The translations under genes and the position numbers were made by a program. Shown piece by piece: positions 36,226 to 47,943 of a stretch of DNA of 58,214 nucleotides (position 1 is its first letter; every line of letters begins with the position of its first letter). Under the pieces are notes generated by a model. The model was not told where the DNA came from. It did no database searches and saw nothing but the letters and a program-made list of their open reading frames with translations. Source of the DNA: an uncultured Oceanospirillaceae bacterium (lineage in GTDB: Bacteria; Pseudomonadota; Gammaproteobacteria; Pseudomonadales; Balneatricaceae); NCBI GenBank assembly GCA_913057435.1, contig CAJXNY010000033.1:1-58214 (forward strand), read 5' to 3'.

Positions 36226-36561
36226 AACAGCTCTCCTTATTAGCTGAACTCTCTACGCCTGCAAAGCCAGAATAGATTCAAATACCCTAGCATCAGCAGA
36301 TTGATCATCCGCCTAAGCTTAGTAGCTAAAACCAACACAACAAACTAACCCCTCCCGCTGAAGATGCAATGTGAGTAAATATCGCACTAAACAGGGCAGA
36401 ATTTGACCTGGAAACGTTTGAGCGCCAGCTGAATTCCAGACCGCCTGACCCGAGATGGGATTACGGATTGACAGCGATCACTGACAAATCCTTGACGATA
36501 TTTTGTTGCATTTTCAGCACATCGAGGCAGAATCAGGGTTTACCCCTAAAAGCTGATAACT
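36226..36561. other. Divergent promoter gap with no gene
   Basis: This 336-bp AT-rich gap separates the DUF6482-like gene from the methyltransferase. TTGACA-like hexamers occur at about 36467 and 36493 but lack matching -10 boxes at normal spacing. No convincing palindrome was found. Confidence 0.4.
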
Positions 36562-37377
36562 ATGCCTGATAGTATTACTGACCACTACAGCACCCATCTG
36601 GACGGTCGCCAGATACTGAGCCAAATTGACAGCCATTACCCACAAGGGCCTGGCCTTTACCAGCTGGCACCGATCGACCAGCTGCACACAGGCGGCATCA
36701 AAGCATCTGAGCGCCTGTTATCACACCTGACTGAGGGGCAGCAGGTACTGGATATTGGCTCCGGCCTTGGCGGGGTGATGCGCCTGATCGCAGAGCGCGC
36801 CAACTGCCAGGTCACCGGCATAGATCTGACCCATAGCTTCAATCACCTCAACACCGAGATAGGTCAACGCTGGAACAGCGACATCGCGATGCAAACAGCA
36901 ACCGCAGATGGACAGTCTCTACCGTTTACGACCCACTGCTTTGATCATGTGCTCTACCAGCACAGCCTGGTCAATATGCCTGATAAGAGTGCTGCACTGA
37001 ACGAAGCCGCTCGTGTTTTAAAGCCAGATGGCCAGGTTATTCTGCATGAATTGATTCAGGGACCAGCTTATCTGGACCTGCAATATCCCGTGCCCTGGGC
37101 CAGCCAGGCTGAAAACTCTCACCTGATGACCGAATGCGATTTGCAACATTTGTTGAATAAGGCGGGCTTCAGTCAGCTTACAATCAACAACTGGTCAGAT
37201 GATGCTCGACAATGGCGGCAACGCCAGCTCAGTAAAGAAAACGGTAACGCCGTCAAAGCAGCCCCCCTGTCGCCTGCATTGGTACTGGGCGAGGGCTTTA
37301 AGCAAATGGGCCGGAACATTATGCAAGGCCTCGCTTGCGATGCGATTCAGGTCATCGAGGTGATCGCCCGACGTTAA
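36562..37377 (+). CDS. Class I SAM-dependent methyltransferase
   Basis: 271 residues with motif I VLDIGSGLGGVMRLIAE (about residues 62-78), motif II around VTGIDLTHSF, and DHVLYQHSLVNMPDKSAALNEAARVLKPDGQVILHE, the UbiE/sarcosine-dimethylglycine-methyltransferase pattern. It could act on a small molecule; the acceptor cannot be named. ATG without a strong ribosome site. Faces the chemoreceptor gene. Confidence 0.82.
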   Translation: MPDSITDHYSTHLDGRQILSQIDSHYPQGPGLYQLAPIDQLHTGGIKASERLLSHLTEGQQVLDIGSGLGGVMRLIAERANCQVTGIDLTHSFNHLNTEIGQRWNSDIAMQTATADGQSLPFTTHCFDHVLYQHSLVNMPDKSAALNEAARVLKPDGQVILHELIQGPAYLDLQYPVPWASQAENSHLMTECDLQHLLNKAGFSQLTINNWSDDARQWRQRQLSKENGNAVKAAPLSPALVLGEGFKQMGRNIMQGLACDAIQVIEVIARR

Positions 37378-37398
37378 CGCGCCCAGCCCCTCGCCCAT

Positions 37399-37430
37399 AA
37401 AAAAGCCAGCACCACCTGAGTGGTACTGGC
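37399..37430 (-). terminator. Terminator of the chemoreceptor gene
   Basis: 11-bp stem GCCAGCACCAC / GTGGTACTGGC with one mismatch, followed on the minus strand by TTTTTT (37399-37404). It also lies just after the methyltransferase stop and may help end that message. Confidence 0.8.
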
Positions 37431-37498
37431 CAGCATGGGCTGCCATATGACAGCGCTATGGACTTCACAATAAAGACTTCAACAAGGCCAACAGCCGC

Positions 37499-39118
37499 CT
37501 AGCAGCGGAAGTTACTCATCACCTGATGTATATCTGATGACAGCGATGAAACCGAACGGGCTTCATCTGCGCTGATATCTGCCCTCTGACTATTATCCTG
37601 CGACATTTCAGCTATGCCAATAATACTGGATGCAATCTCATCTGTAGCTGCCGTCTGTTCCTGTAATGCCAGTGATATATCATCTACCGCAACCATTACT
37701 TTATCCGCAGACGCCCGGATATTAGTGATAGCCTCGCCCGCGTCATTAGCCAATGCCACACCGCGCTCAACCTCATCAACGGATTCCTGCATGGCTGAAA
37801 CGGTACCAGACACACTAGCCTCAATCTCGTGGATAATCTGGGCAATTTCTTCAGATGACTGCGCCGCACGACCCGCGAGCTGGCGCACCTCATCAGCCAC
37901 CACAGCAAAACCTCGACCATGATCACCCGCTCGGGCCGCCTCAATCGCGGCATTCAAAGCCAGCAGGTTCGTCTGCTCAGATACGCTCTGAATAACACTG
38001 ACCACAGATGAAATACGCTCTGTGCTGTCGCCTAACGCCAAAACAGAAGAAGAAACATTCTTCACCGCTTCGGACATTCGCTCCATCGATCCGGTTGCAC
38101 GTAAAATGATTTCGCTGCCTTCTTCGGCCTGCTCACCGGATACACGCGACATGTCACTAGCGGACTGAGCATTCCCATAAATACCCCCAATGTTATCGCG
38201 CATCTGTTCAATCGCTGCCGACATTGAAGAAGCGGCATTACTCTGCTCCCCAGAACTGCTGGCAACCTGGTCAGCAGCAGAGGTCAGCGCGCCAGCACTG
38301 TCTGCCAGGTGCCCTGCATTACTGGTTAATTGACGCACCATTCCTTGTAGGCCATGTTGCATTTTGGCCATCGCATCCAGCACACTACCCTCGTTCGCAA
38401 CCGGAATATCGCCTGTCAAATCACCCGTTGATATCTGACTGGCAATACGTACCGCCTGCTCGGGCTCACCACCGAGATATCCCATCAGGCTACGACCAGT
38501 CAACAATGAGGCAATCCCGGATACAAGCACCGCAAACACGACAAGACCAACGTTAATATAAATCGCCTGAGTAGCCTGCACAGAAGCAGCTTCAAACAAA
38601 ATGGTCGAAAGCCCTTCCTGCAAGGCATTAAACCCATCGAATTGTTGCTTCAATATGGAAAATTTCGCCTCAACATTGCGCATATCTCCCAATGCAGAAG
38701 TAATATCAAGATCAATAATAAATATGGCAGCTTCTGCCGCTTTAGTATATTCATCCAGAGCTTTGATGATTTCACCAAGCTGGTCTCGCTCCGACTGTAA
38801 AAACACTCCGCTCTGTAACCACTGCTGTAGCTGGCCACTCACCTGTTTCAGGTCATGAGTGATGGAGCCTTTCATCTCAGTCTGCCTAGCTGACTCAAAT
38901 GAATTATACCAGGACACAAGGCGGAACATATCCGTATGCACCCGGGCAATATCATCTGACATTTCAGCGCCTTTGCGCACATGCTCAAAGCGGACATCAT
39001 TTATTTCTGCAAGCGCATCTTTTTGCCCGGAGATTGCGTTAAATGCAACAAGGCCACAGATCACTAGAAAGACACCCGCAATGGTCGGACCAAACAGGAT
39101 ACGATGAATAGTTTTCAT
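37499..39118 (-). CDS. Methyl-accepting chemotaxis protein
   Basis: 539 residues. TM1 about 7-27, a helical periplasmic domain of about 155 residues (four-helix-bundle type), TM2 about 186-208, a HAMP region (about 209-262) and the cytoplasmic signalling hairpin with [36 protein letters not shown]. There is no C-terminal CheR/CheB tether pentapeptide. Upstream on the same strand is a secreted Cache protein that could be its ligand-binding partner. Ligand unknown. Confidence 0.93.
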   Translation of the reverse strand: MKTIHRILFGPTIAGVFLVICGLVAFNAISGQKDALAEINDVRFEHVRKGAEMSDDIARVHTDMFRLVSWYNSFESARQTEMKGSITHDLKQVSGQLQQWLQSGVFLQSERDQLGEIIKALDEYTKAAEAAIFIIDLDITSALGDMRNVEAKFSILKQQFDGFNALQEGLSTILFEAASVQATQAIYINVGLVVFAVLVSGIASLLTGRSLMGYLGGEPEQAVRIASQISTGDLTGDIPVANEGSVLDAMAKMQHGLQGMVRQLTSNAGHLADSAGALTSAADQVASSSGEQSNAASSMSAAIEQMRDNIGGIYGNAQSASDMSRVSGEQAEEGSEIILRATGSMERMSEAVKNVSSSVLALGDSTERISSVVSVIQSVSEQTNLLALNAAIEAARAGDHGRGFAVVADEVRQLAGRAAQSSEEIAQIIHEIEASVSGTVSAMQESVDEVERGVALANDAGEAITNIRASADKVMVAVDDISLALQEQTAATDEIASSIIGIAEMSQDNSQRADISADEARSVSSLSSDIHQVMSNFRC

Positions 39119-39141
39119 TAGAACGGTACCATCAGATATGG

Positions 39142-39165
39142 AAAAGGCCGGGGAACCGGCCTTTT
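39142..39165 (-). terminator. Hairpin between the Cache gene and the chemoreceptor gene
   Basis: Perfect 10-bp stem AAAAGGCCGG / CCGGCCTTTT with a GGAA loop, 12 bases after the Cache stop. Only four T residues follow, so partial read-through into the chemoreceptor gene is likely. Confidence 0.65.
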
Positions 39166-39177
39166 CAACACAGATAT

Positions 39178-39636
39178 TCAGTTAGCGGCGTAAGCCCCTG
39201 AACAGAACTGAAGCTTGCCTGATTTTTCGCAGTAGGTCTTCTTCAACTGAATTTTGCGAGATACCGGGTTCTCCCAGTGGTATTCCTGCCACATGCTGTC
39301 ACTGGTCGCCAGCACATCAATCTGTTCCTGCACAATAAATTTGCCATTGGCATCGCGGATTTTCGACAGGTTTTTGCCTATAAACTTCTGTTTAGGCGCG
39401 ATGGCGTAGTAGACACCTTTATCGTCGTGAACAAAAACATAAAGGTCGCGATCAACAAAATCGCCATTCATATCATTCAAAGCAGTCATGGTTGCTGCTT
39501 CACCGTTGGCTTCATAGTAAGCCACCGCTTTAACAACCAGATCATGTGCTTCTTCTGGTGTTCCCTGATCAGCTGCAAATGCAGACGCTGAACATGCCAA
39601 CCCAATTGCCGCCAACAAACTGCTGGTATAACGCAT
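39178..39636 (-). CDS. Secreted single-Cache-domain protein
   Basis: 152 residues with a clear signal peptide ([22 protein letters not shown]) and one small-molecule-binding Cache domain: [105 protein letters not shown]. No transmembrane or output domain, so it is free in the periplasm. Next to the chemoreceptor gene on the same strand, it could bind a ligand and present it to that receptor. RBS GGGAGAG. Confidence 0.85.
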   Translation of the reverse strand: MRYTSSLLAAIGLACSASAFAADQGTPEEAHDLVVKAVAYYEANGEAATMTALNDMNGDFVDRDLYVFVHDDKGVYYAIAPKQKFIGKNLSKIRDANGKFIVQEQIDVLATSDSMWQEYHWENPVSRKIQLKKTYCEKSGKLQFCSGAYAAN

Positions 39637-39802
39637 TGTATCTCTCCCTGATTATCCCTTCTTTGCGTAATGCCGATATCGCTCTGTAGAGAGCCCTACC
39701 TGCACCCGAACAGTATAGGCAGTGATCATTACATTGTTAATGAAGCAATAATTAAAAAGACACTTTGCTGATTCAGGTCAAGGACAGATTCGAGATAATA
39801 GA

Positions 39803-39826
39803 AGCCTTACCCTGGAAAGTAAGGCT
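39803..39826. terminator. Hairpin after thrH
   Basis: 8-bp stem AGCCTTAC / GTAAGGCT with an 8-nt loop, about 26 bases past the thrH stop. No clear T-tract on either strand. Confidence 0.4.
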
Positions 39827-39851
39827 GTACGTATGCTGAACAGATTAAAAA

Positions 39852-40469
39852 TCAGAGCGTCAGTTCACGATTGCTGGCCTTAAGAAACTCTTTCTTCAGC
39901 TCTTCAAAGGTATGGACGGCTGGGAACTGAGGGAATTCATCAATGACATTCTGTGGTGAGTGGAACAGAACACCTGCTTCAGCTTGCATCAGCATGGTGG
40001 TGTCATTATAAGAGTCACCCGCAGCTAGTACGCGGTAGTTGAGCAGCTGAAACGCCCGAACAGACTGGCGTTTAGGGTCGCGCTGACGCAGGGTGTAATC
40101 GGCAATCCTCCCAGCTTCATCCACTTCCAACTTGTGACACAGTAACGTTGGGTAACCAAGCTGCGCCATTAATGGAGCAGCGAACTCGTAGAATGTATCC
40201 GAAAGAATCACGACCTGAAAACGCTCACGTAGCCAGCCAATAAACTCTTTAGCACCTTCAAGCGGTACCAATCGGCTGATGGTAGCCTGGATTTGCGGCA
40301 GCGTCAGACCATGCTCGTCGAGTATACGCAAACGCTGCTTCATCAGAACATCATAATCAGGAATATCACGAGTCGTCGCCTTCAACTCTTCAATTCCGGT
40401 TTCTTCAGCAAAGGCAATCCAGATTTCCGGAATTAAAACCCCTTCAAGATCAAGGCATGCGAGTTCCAC
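39852..40469 (-). CDS. thrH: ThrH, phosphoserine phosphatase / homoserine phosphotransferase
   Basis: 205-residue HAD-family enzyme almost identical in pattern to Pseudomonas ThrH: CLDLEGVLIPEIWIAFAEETGIEELKATTRDIPDYDVLMKQRLRILDEHGL, the motif II VILSDTFYEF and AAGDSYNDTTML. It can hydrolyse phosphoserine and transfer the phosphate to homoserine, linking serine and threonine synthesis. GTG start with AAGGAG seven bases upstream. Confidence 0.96.
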   Translation of the reverse strand: MELACLDLEGVLIPEIWIAFAEETGIEELKATTRDIPDYDVLMKQRLRILDEHGLTLPQIQATISRLVPLEGAKEFIGWLRERFQVVILSDTFYEFAAPLMAQLGYPTLLCHKLEVDEAGRIADYTLRQRDPKRQSVRAFQLLNYRVLAAGDSYNDTTMLMQAEAGVLFHSPQNVIDEFPQFPAVHTFEELKKEFLKASNRELTL

Positions 40470-40604
40470 AGCTTACTCCTTAGTCATTAGTTGTGCAGGC
40501 AGACCGAGCACCCCTTGAGGCCACCCAGCCGTTAAGCAAGCAATTTACCTGCCCTGACACACCCGCGCAATCATACCAAGGACCTCTACTATCAGGCCTC
40601 TACA

Positions 40605-41609
<1,005 letters not shown>

Positions 41610-41706
41610 TTAAAAACCCAATGACTATAACACTATAGAATATATTGGGCACAGGTGATGCCAGTACTTTTATAATGGCCGTACCCACATCAAGAACCAT
41701 AGCCAT

Positions 41707-41740
41707 AAAAAAACCCTCACGACCCGAGGCAGCGAGGGTT
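41707..41740 (-). terminator. Terminator of the rluC and KfrA-like gene pair
   Basis: 7-bp stem AACCCTC / GAGGGTT with a 15-nt loop region, followed on the minus strand by a seven-T run (41707-41713). Confidence 0.82.
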
Positions 41741-41757
41741 CTCTTAACCACTGAAGT

Positions 41758-42861
41758 TTACTTCAGCGTGCTAAGGCGACGAATCTCTTCATCCTGAGCA
41801 ATGGTACGCCGTTCAAGACCATTAACTTTGGCTGCTACTCGCTGCAGCTCTTCCTCTTTATCCTTAAGCTGAAGCCGTAACGCGCTATCGCGACGGGACT
41901 GCTCAGTAACCGAGTTAACCTGCTTCTGACGATGACGTTTAATCTCATCTTCCAGCTGCTTGACCTTATCTTCCAGTCGTTTAGCCTGGTTACTTTCCGC
42001 TAGTAACTGCCCGCTTAAACGGGACAAATCACGACTCTGAGCGGTGTTATCTGTCTGCTGCTGCTTGAGATCTGCCTCCATACTTTTAACCTGCATGCGC
42101 GCTGAATCAATTTTAACATCGCGCTTGGCAAGCTCTCCCTGCAGATCATGGATCGTACGGGTCATAGCAGACTCTTTCTTACCGACCTCATCACGCAGCT
42201 TCTCCAGCGTATTGCGGAAATAACGCACGTCTGCTTCAGCCTTAGCAGTGTTTTCCATCACATGGCGCTGCTCCTCTTTGATCCGCTGATCAAACAGACG
42301 CTTGGAGTCTTCATGCGCCTTGCGAAGATGAGCGAGCTCCTGCTCAACATTCGAGCGCCTCTGCTCCTCTTTCTTGCGTAGTGAGGTTTCAGAGCTGAGG
42401 TTGGTTTTCAGAACATGGATCTCAGCCTCGAGCCCTTTTGCCTGACCGAGCGCCTCCTCAACCTTATCCTGCTCAAGGCGAATACCCTCATTCAGATCAA
42501 ATACCTGCTGATGAGCTTTACGCACAGTATCATCCGCACTTCTGCGAACTTCTTCAGCGCCAAGATCAACCTGCTGCCGCTCCACAGAGATTCTGGAGTT
42601 CACCTCCTGAACAGCATGCTGCCAGATACGAACCATCGCCTGGTTCAAGACATCCGGCACATCAGATAATGATGTACTGACATCACGCACGAGCAGCCTG
42701 CCCGGCAGCTGCTGCCACCAGCCACTCCACACAGCGTCAACCTCGTCGACTTCACACTCAAGCTGCCGTGCCACAATCGCCGGGGTCGGTTCAATACCAT
42801 CAAACAGCAGCTCTTCTGCCGTCTGAAAAACTCTATCTTCAAACATTGGATCGCTATTCAT
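41758..42861 (-). CDS. KfrA-like DNA-binding coiled-coil protein
   Basis: 367 residues. The N-terminal ~110 resemble the KfrA DNA-binding domain (DRVFQTAEELLFDGIEPTPAIVARQLECEVDEVDAVWSGWWQQLPGRL). From about 90 to the end it is a long coiled coil, rich in E, K, Q and R with heptads. KfrA proteins are known mainly from broad-host-range plasmids (segregation, regulation). Here the gene sits between housekeeping genes: its ATG shares a base with the rluC stop (TAATG), so the two are translationally coupled. A chromosomal role in nucleoid or transcription is possible but unproven. Confidence 0.8.
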   Translation of the reverse strand: MNSDPMFEDRVFQTAEELLFDGIEPTPAIVARQLECEVDEVDAVWSGWWQQLPGRLLVRDVSTSLSDVPDVLNQAMVRIWQHAVQEVNSRISVERQQVDLGAEEVRRSADDTVRKAHQQVFDLNEGIRLEQDKVEEALGQAKGLEAEIHVLKTNLSSETSLRKKEEQRRSNVEQELAHLRKAHEDSKRLFDQRIKEEQRHVMENTAKAEADVRYFRNTLEKLRDEVGKKESAMTRTIHDLQGELAKRDVKIDSARMQVKSMEADLKQQQTDNTAQSRDLSRLSGQLLAESNQAKRLEDKVKQLEDEIKRHRQKQVNSVTEQSRRDSALRLQLKDKEEELQRVAAKVNGLERRTIAQDEEIRRLSTLK

Positions 42862-43853
42862 TATTCACTCGCTTTATTCGAGCCGCCCTGCTGCACTTGC
42901 TTACTGAGCTTTTCAAGCCCCGTCGTCAATACAGTGTCCAGTGGCGCCTTAACAATATGGCGACCACCCGACGGCAAAGGAAAGCGTAACTCCGCGGCAT
43001 GCAGAAACAGGCGCTTAAGACCAAGCTCCCGCATCTGCTGATTAATTTCTTCAACACCATACTTGTCATCACCGACAATTGGGTGCCCCTCGAACTGAGC
43101 GTGGACACGAATCTGATGCGTTCGCCCGGTAATAGGACGTGCCTCCACCAGCGTTGCCCGACGTCCAAAACGATTTAATACCTTAAACTCGGTTAATGCA
43201 GCCTTACCATCCGCCTGCACTTTAACGACACGCTCGCCAGATTTCAGCTCATTCTTGCGCAATGGTGCTTCTACTCGACGACTGCCAGATGACCAGTGGC
43301 CACCTACCAGGGCATTATAGATTTTAGTAATCCGGCTGCCTTGCAACGCCTGATGCATAAGTATTAATGCACTACGTTTCTTTGCCACCATAATACAACC
43401 TGACGTATCACGGTCCAGTCGATGGACAAGTTCCAGAAATTTAGCCTGCGGTCGCATCTGGCGCAGGGCTTCAATCAGCCCTAATGAGATACCACTGCCA
43501 CCATGCACAGCCAGCCCGGACGGCTTATTGATTACCATCAGGTCATCATCTTCATACAGAATTGCGGCCTCCAGATGACTCTGCAAGCCATCACTCACAG
43601 CAGGCGGAGCAACGCGATCGGCAACACGCACCGGTGGGATACGAATCAGATCGCCCTCAGCCAGTTTGTATTCCGGTTTGATCCGCTTTTTATTCGCACG
43701 TACTTCACCCTTGCGCACAATCCGATAGATCATACTTTTAGGCACGCCTTTAAGCTGTGTACGCAGGAAATTATCTATACGCTGACCGGCCTGTTCTTCG
43801 TCTATGGTTACGAAACGGACACTGGTGGCCGAACCACCCTGATGTTCTGACAT
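42861..43853 (-). CDS. rluC: 23S rRNA pseudouridine synthase RluC
   Basis: 330 residues with an N-terminal S4 RNA-binding domain ([34 protein letters not shown], about 20-60) and the RluA-type catalytic domain with [16 protein letters not shown], whose Asp is catalytic. RluC converts uridines 955, 2504 and 2580 of 23S rRNA. It is divergent from rne, the same order seen in E. coli and Pseudomonas. Followed without gap by the KfrA-like gene. Confidence 0.95.
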   Translation of the reverse strand: MSEHQGGSATSVRFVTIDEEQAGQRIDNFLRTQLKGVPKSMIYRIVRKGEVRANKKRIKPEYKLAEGDLIRIPPVRVADRVAPPAVSDGLQSHLEAAILYEDDDLMVINKPSGLAVHGGSGISLGLIEALRQMRPQAKFLELVHRLDRDTSGCIMVAKKRSALILMHQALQGSRITKIYNALVGGHWSSGSRRVEAPLRKNELKSGERVVKVQADGKAALTEFKVLNRFGRRATLVEARPITGRTHQIRVHAQFEGHPIVGDDKYGVEEINQQMRELGLKRLFLHAAELRFPLPSGGRHIVKAPLDTVLTTGLEKLSKQVQQGGSNKASE

Positions 43854-44008
43854 AAATCTCCGGCTGTTACTGATCGAATTGATGCACTGGGGCAGAGCTG
43901 CTATATTCTAGCGCTGCCGTGCCGAGAAGGCTGTAATTTATTTCGTTTTATGATGCGTTACTGCTCAAACAACAATTACAGCTGAAAGATCAACTACCTG
44001 CGCGGTTT

Positions 44009-44585
44009 TTGACAACAAATAGTGTAACGTTTTACTCATCCGACAGACATGCAGCGACTGCGCTGTTGGAGGTGCAGATGCACAGTCACCAGGAACCTGC
44101 CTATGGCAGTCACAGCGACCAAAAACAAAAACAGAGGTTACTGTTTCCTGCACCGCGCTGAACATGGCATACCGGCCCTAAAGGTAAGCCACATAACCGT
44201 TATCCGTCGTTGATATAGCCCGGATAACAGCGATACTTTCTGCCAGCGGTTGTGCGCCATTAAATTTTGGCAAGACACAACCCGGCGTCGCAGGAACGTC
44301 TGCGTGCCCCGCTTGAGCTCTACCCTGTGACCACGTCGAGGGGATCAGCTTTTGAAGCGATCGATGCACCCAGACTGTGCCGCGCGTCAGCTGGACACCC
44401 GCTGAGCCACACCGGCAATGCAGCAACCACGCCCCTCACATTACGGGCCTGCTGTATAAACCGCTACGGCTTTGTCGGGATATGTAACGTGTGAGTTATG
44501 CAGAGTCAGCACAAGACCGCACCCCGCTTACCCATAGGGATGTACGTCCGGATGAACAGAGCGTTTCACGTTAGAGATAATCTGA
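44009..44585 (+). promoter_or_regulatory. rne promoter and long 5' leader
   Basis: The 732-bp rluC-rne gap has no gene. A TTGACA at 44009-44014 is followed after 16 bases by TTTACT (44031-44036), a good sigma-70 promoter reading towards rne. This predicts a leader of about 540 nt. In E. coli a structured rne leader of about 360 nt lets RNase E control its own message. The same role is inferred here, with no fold computed. Confidence 0.55.
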
Positions 44586-47500
44586 ATGAAACGAATGCTA
44601 ATCAACGCAACTGAACCAGAAGAGTTGCGTGTAGCGCTGGTTGATGGCCAGCGCATGTATGATCTGGATATTGAATCCTCTACTCGCGAACAGAAAAAAG
44701 CCAATATTTACAAAGGCAAAATCACCCGTATCGAACCCAGTCTCGAAGCTGCGTTCGTCGATTACGGCTCTGAACGCCATGGCTTTTTGCCTCTAAAAGA
44801 AATCTCTCGCGAGTACTTCCACCGCCAGCCAGAACGCGGTAATCGCCCCAATATCAGAGACGTGCTGCGTGAAGGCACCGAAGTGATTGTGCAGGTTGAT
44901 AAAGAAGAGCGCGGTAATAAAGGTGCCGCACTGACGACCTTTATCAGCCTCGCAGGCCGCTACCTTGTACTGATGCCAAATAACCCACGTGCCGGTGGCA
45001 TCTCCCGCCGTATTGAGGGTGATGATCGCATCCAGCTCAAAGAAGCGCTGGCAGGCGTTAATATCCCTGACAAAATGGGTATTATCATCCGCACAGCCGG
45101 GGTCGGTCGGTCCAGCGAAGAGCTACAGTGGGACCTCAATTATCTTGCCACCCTGTGGGAAGCAATTACCGCTGCGTCAGACAAAAAAGCACCTTTCCTG
45201 ATATACCAGGAAAGCAACGTGGTTATCCGTGCAATTCGCGATTACCTGCGTGCTGATATCGGCGAAGTACTGATTGATGACAACGATGTCTTCAATGAAG
45301 CGAAAAGCTTTGTTCAGCAGGTTATGCCAACCTATGAGCAGAAAATCCGCCTGTACAATGAAGCGACACCGCTGTTTAACCGCTTCCAGATCGAATCACA
45401 GATTGAGACCGCATTTGAGCGTGAAGTAAAACTGCCATCGGGCGGTTCTATCGTGATTGACCCGACGGAAGCGCTGGTCTCCATCGATATTAACTCCGCC
45501 CGCGCAACCCGCGGCAGTGATATCGAAGAAACCGCCCTCAACACTAACGTAGAAGCGGCCGATGAGATTGCTCGCCAGCTGCGCCTGCGTGATATTGGCG
45601 GCCTGATCGTTATCGATTTTATCGATATGACACCGATCAAAAACCAGCGTGAAGTTGAAAACCGCCTGCGCGATGCGCTCAAGCTGGACCGCGCACGTGT
45701 TCAGATGGGTCGGATTTCACGTTTTGGCCTGCTGGAAATGTCCCGTCAGCGCTTGCGTCCGTCACTGGCAGAAACCCGTGGCATCGTCTGCCCACGCTGT
45801 TCCGGCCAGGGCACTATCCGCGACACTGAATCACTGGCATTGTCTATTCTGCGTCTGATTGAAGAAGAGTCTTCCAAAGAGCGCACATCCCAGATCCGCG
45901 CTATTTTGCCGGTCAGCGTTGCAACCTACCTGCTCAACGAAAAACGTGCCCCGGTGCACTCTATTGAGCAGCGCCACGGCGTTACCGTGGTTATTGTGCC
46001 GAATCCAAATATGGAAACGCCACACTACGAAGTTGTCCGCCTGCGCGATGACAACTCTGTCGCCACCACCAATGACGCCAGCTATAACCTGCAGCCTGAA
46101 GCCGAGCCTGAACCGGTTGAAACAGCAACCATTGTGCCCGTTCAGCGCGAAGTCGCGGCCGTGAAAAGCCTGGCACCCACCGCGCCCGCGCCCCTGGAAA
46201 CACAAGCACCACCTCCAGCACCGGCTGCGGCACCGATGAAGCCCAGAACGTCTTCCCCTGCCCCAGCAGCTGAGGCAAAACCCGGTCTGTTTACACGGAT
46301 TCTACGGGCACTGTTTGGTGACTCAAAACCAGAACCGGTAGAAGAAGAGAAAACGGAACAGAAACCGGCTCGCCAGGAACGCCCTAACCGTAACCGTGGT
46401 GAAAACCGGGATCGTGACCGGGATCGCAAGCGCAAACCACGCCCTCGCCGCCGTGACCGCGATGATGATCGCGATCGTCGTCGCTCAAATCGCGACTCTG
46501 ATGAGATCATCACCATCAAACCGGAGCCGGATAAACCACTGACGCCCGTTGCTGATAAGCCTGAACGTGAACGCGAAGATGGCCAGAAACCTCGCCGTCG
46601 TCGTCGTCGCCGTCGTGATGCTGAAGAGTCCACAACTGAAATCAGCCAGGACACTCAAAACAATCAGGACAATCAGACACCAGCACCACTGCAGCAGGAA
46701 ACAGCAGTCGTACAGGATGAGCCAGCAGCCGTTACCGAGCCTGAAACAAGCAGCACGCAAAGTGAAGAGGAACAGGCGCTCAGCCGTAACCCTCGTCGCC
46801 GTGGCCGTCGCCGTCGTAGCGGTGGTGAACGTCAGGCTTTACGTACGGGAGAAGTCGTTGAGCATGCTATTACTGAAGCACCTGTAGCTGACGATTCCGT
46901 TGAGGTAACAGAAGACGCTCAGCCAATCGCTGATGCAGACACTGAAACAGCCCCACGCAAAAAAGGAAAGCGTCGTTCTGATCGCCGTAAAGGCGAAAAG
47001 ACTACTCGCACCGAAGAGGCCGAGACTGAAGCTCAAACAGAGCCAGCTACCCCGGTTGAACAGAGCGAAGAGTCCGTTGAAGTCGCACCTGTTGAGACAG
47101 CGACGGATGTAGCAAACGAAGCTGCTACCATCGCTATCGCTGCCGCGACAACTCAGGCCGCTGCTGACACGCCAGTGCGCATCATCACAGCACCCGTTGA
47201 AGCATCCACTGACAGCACCGTTGAAACCGTTGTGGAAGCTGACATCGCTGAAGTTGCAGACACAGATACAAATGCCTCTGTTGAAGTAGCTGAAGCAGTC
47301 GAAGCAGTCGAAGCAGTCGAAGCAGTCGAAGCAGTCGAAGCAGTTGACAGCAACGCAGAACCGCTAGCAACGCCTGAGGTGACTGAAGCTGTAGCGCCTG
47401 AAGCGACAGAAGCGACAGAAGTCCCAGCGGATAACAGCGACGCTGTTGTCATCGCTGACGCTGATGTTCCGGCTGAAGCTGAACCCGCTCCCGTCGCTGA

Positions 47501-47867
47501 GCAAGCGCCAGTCGAGACAGACGCTCAAACCGCGCCAGCGGAAGAAGCCGAAGCCCCGGCGGCGCAAGAGCCTGTCGCTGAAACTGCAGACGCACCAGTA
47601 GCAGAAACACCGGCAGACGCTGCTGTTGAAGATGCCACGGTAGAGTCTACAGTGGTAGCTGATGAAGCCGTGACTGAAGCTGCGCCAGAAGCAGAAGCAG
47701 TGAAAGCTGATGCTGAGCCCGCGGTAGCAGCAGCGCCTCAGCCTGCTGAACCACGCCGTCGTCGCGCCAGCCGTGTTGCCAGCAATGACCCACGTGAAGT
47801 GCGTCGTCGTCAGCAGCGCGAACAGGCTGCTGCCGCTGCAGAGAAACAGGCGCAAGACAACGATTAA
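44586..47867 (+). CDS. rne: Ribonuclease E
   Basis: 1093-residue endoribonuclease and degradosome scaffold. S1 domain about 35-120, catalytic D301 ([12 protein letters not shown]) and D344 (LIVIDFIDM), zinc link C402-P-R-C405. The tail has a predicted membrane-binding amphipathic helix ([12 protein letters not shown], 567-578), then arginine-rich RNA-binding stretches (about 600-680 and RRRGRRRR), and an extended acidic Ala/Glu/Val region with a tandem EAV run, closing with RRRRASRV...[10 protein letters not shown]. Longer acidic tail than in Pseudomonas or E. coli homologues as I recall them. Confidence 0.96.
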   Translation: MKRMLINATEPEELRVALVDGQRMYDLDIESSTREQKKANIYKGKITRIEPSLEAAFVDYGSERHGFLPLKEISREYFHRQPERGNRPNIRDVLREGTEVIVQVDKEERGNKGAALTTFISLAGRYLVLMPNNPRAGGISRRIEGDDRIQLKEALAGVNIPDKMGIIIRTAGVGRSSEELQWDLNYLATLWEAITAASDKKAPFLIYQESNVVIRAIRDYLRADIGEVLIDDNDVFNEAKSFVQQVMPTYEQKIRLYNEATPLFNRFQIESQIETAFEREVKLPSGGSIVIDPTEALVSIDINSARATRGSDIEETALNTNVEAADEIARQLRLRDIGGLIVIDFIDMTPIKNQREVENRLRDALKLDRARVQMGRISRFGLLEMSRQRLRPSLAETRGIVCPRCSGQGTIRDTESLALSILRLIEEESSKERTSQIRAILPVSVATYLLNEKRAPVHSIEQRHGVTVVIVPNPNMETPHYEVVRLRDDNSVATTNDASYNLQPEAEPEPVETATIVPVQREVAAVKSLAPTAPAPLETQAPPPAPAAAPMKPRTSSPAPAAEAKPGLFTRILRALFGDSKPEPVEEEKTEQKPARQERPNRNRGENRDRDRDRKRKPRPRRRDRDDDRDRRRSNRDSDEIITIKPEPDKPLTPVADKPEREREDGQKPRRRRRRRRDAEESTTEISQDTQNNQDNQTPAPLQQETAVVQDEPAAVTEPETSSTQSEEEQALSRNPRRRGRRRRSGGERQALRTGEVVEHAITEAPVADDSVEVTEDAQPIADADTETAPRKKGKRRSDRRKGEKTTRTEEAETEAQTEPATPVEQSEESVEVAPVETATDVANEAATIAIAAATTQAAADTPVRIITAPVEASTDSTVETVVEADIAEVADTDTNASVEVAEAVEAVEAVEAVEAVEAVDSNAEPLATPEVTEAVAPEATEATEVPADNSDAVVIADADVPAEAEPAPVAEQAPVETDAQTAPAEEAEAPAAQEPVAETADAPVAETPADAAVEDATVESTVVADEAVTEAAPEAEAVKADAEPAVAAAPQPAEPRRRRASRVASNDPREVRRRQQREQAAAAAEKQAQDND
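47292..47345 (+). repeat. 9-bp tandem repeat in rne (six units, EAV codons)
   Basis: GAAGCAGTC is repeated five times exactly, plus a sixth unit ending in T, coding for consecutive Glu-Ala-Val in the acidic tail. The unit keeps reading frame when copies are gained or lost, so length should vary between strains. Confidence 0.92.
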
Positions 47868-47882
47868 GTTGCCTGCACCATT

Positions 47883-47918
47883 AAAAAGCCCCGCTATAGT
47901 ACTATAGCGGGGCTTTTT
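47883..47918. terminator. Bidirectional terminator between rne and the spermidine-synthase-like gene
   Basis: Fully palindromic 36-bp element with arms of AAAAAGCCCCGCTATAGT and its complement, flanked by A and T runs on both sides. It can end rne on the plus strand and the opposing gene on the minus strand. Confidence 0.93.
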
Positions 47919-47943
47919 TCATCCTGGTCAGAGCCAATCATGA

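Noticed and set aside
44178-44494. Short open frames in the rluC-rne gap
   Set aside because: They overlap each other on both strands, lack ribosome sites and lie in the expected rne leader.
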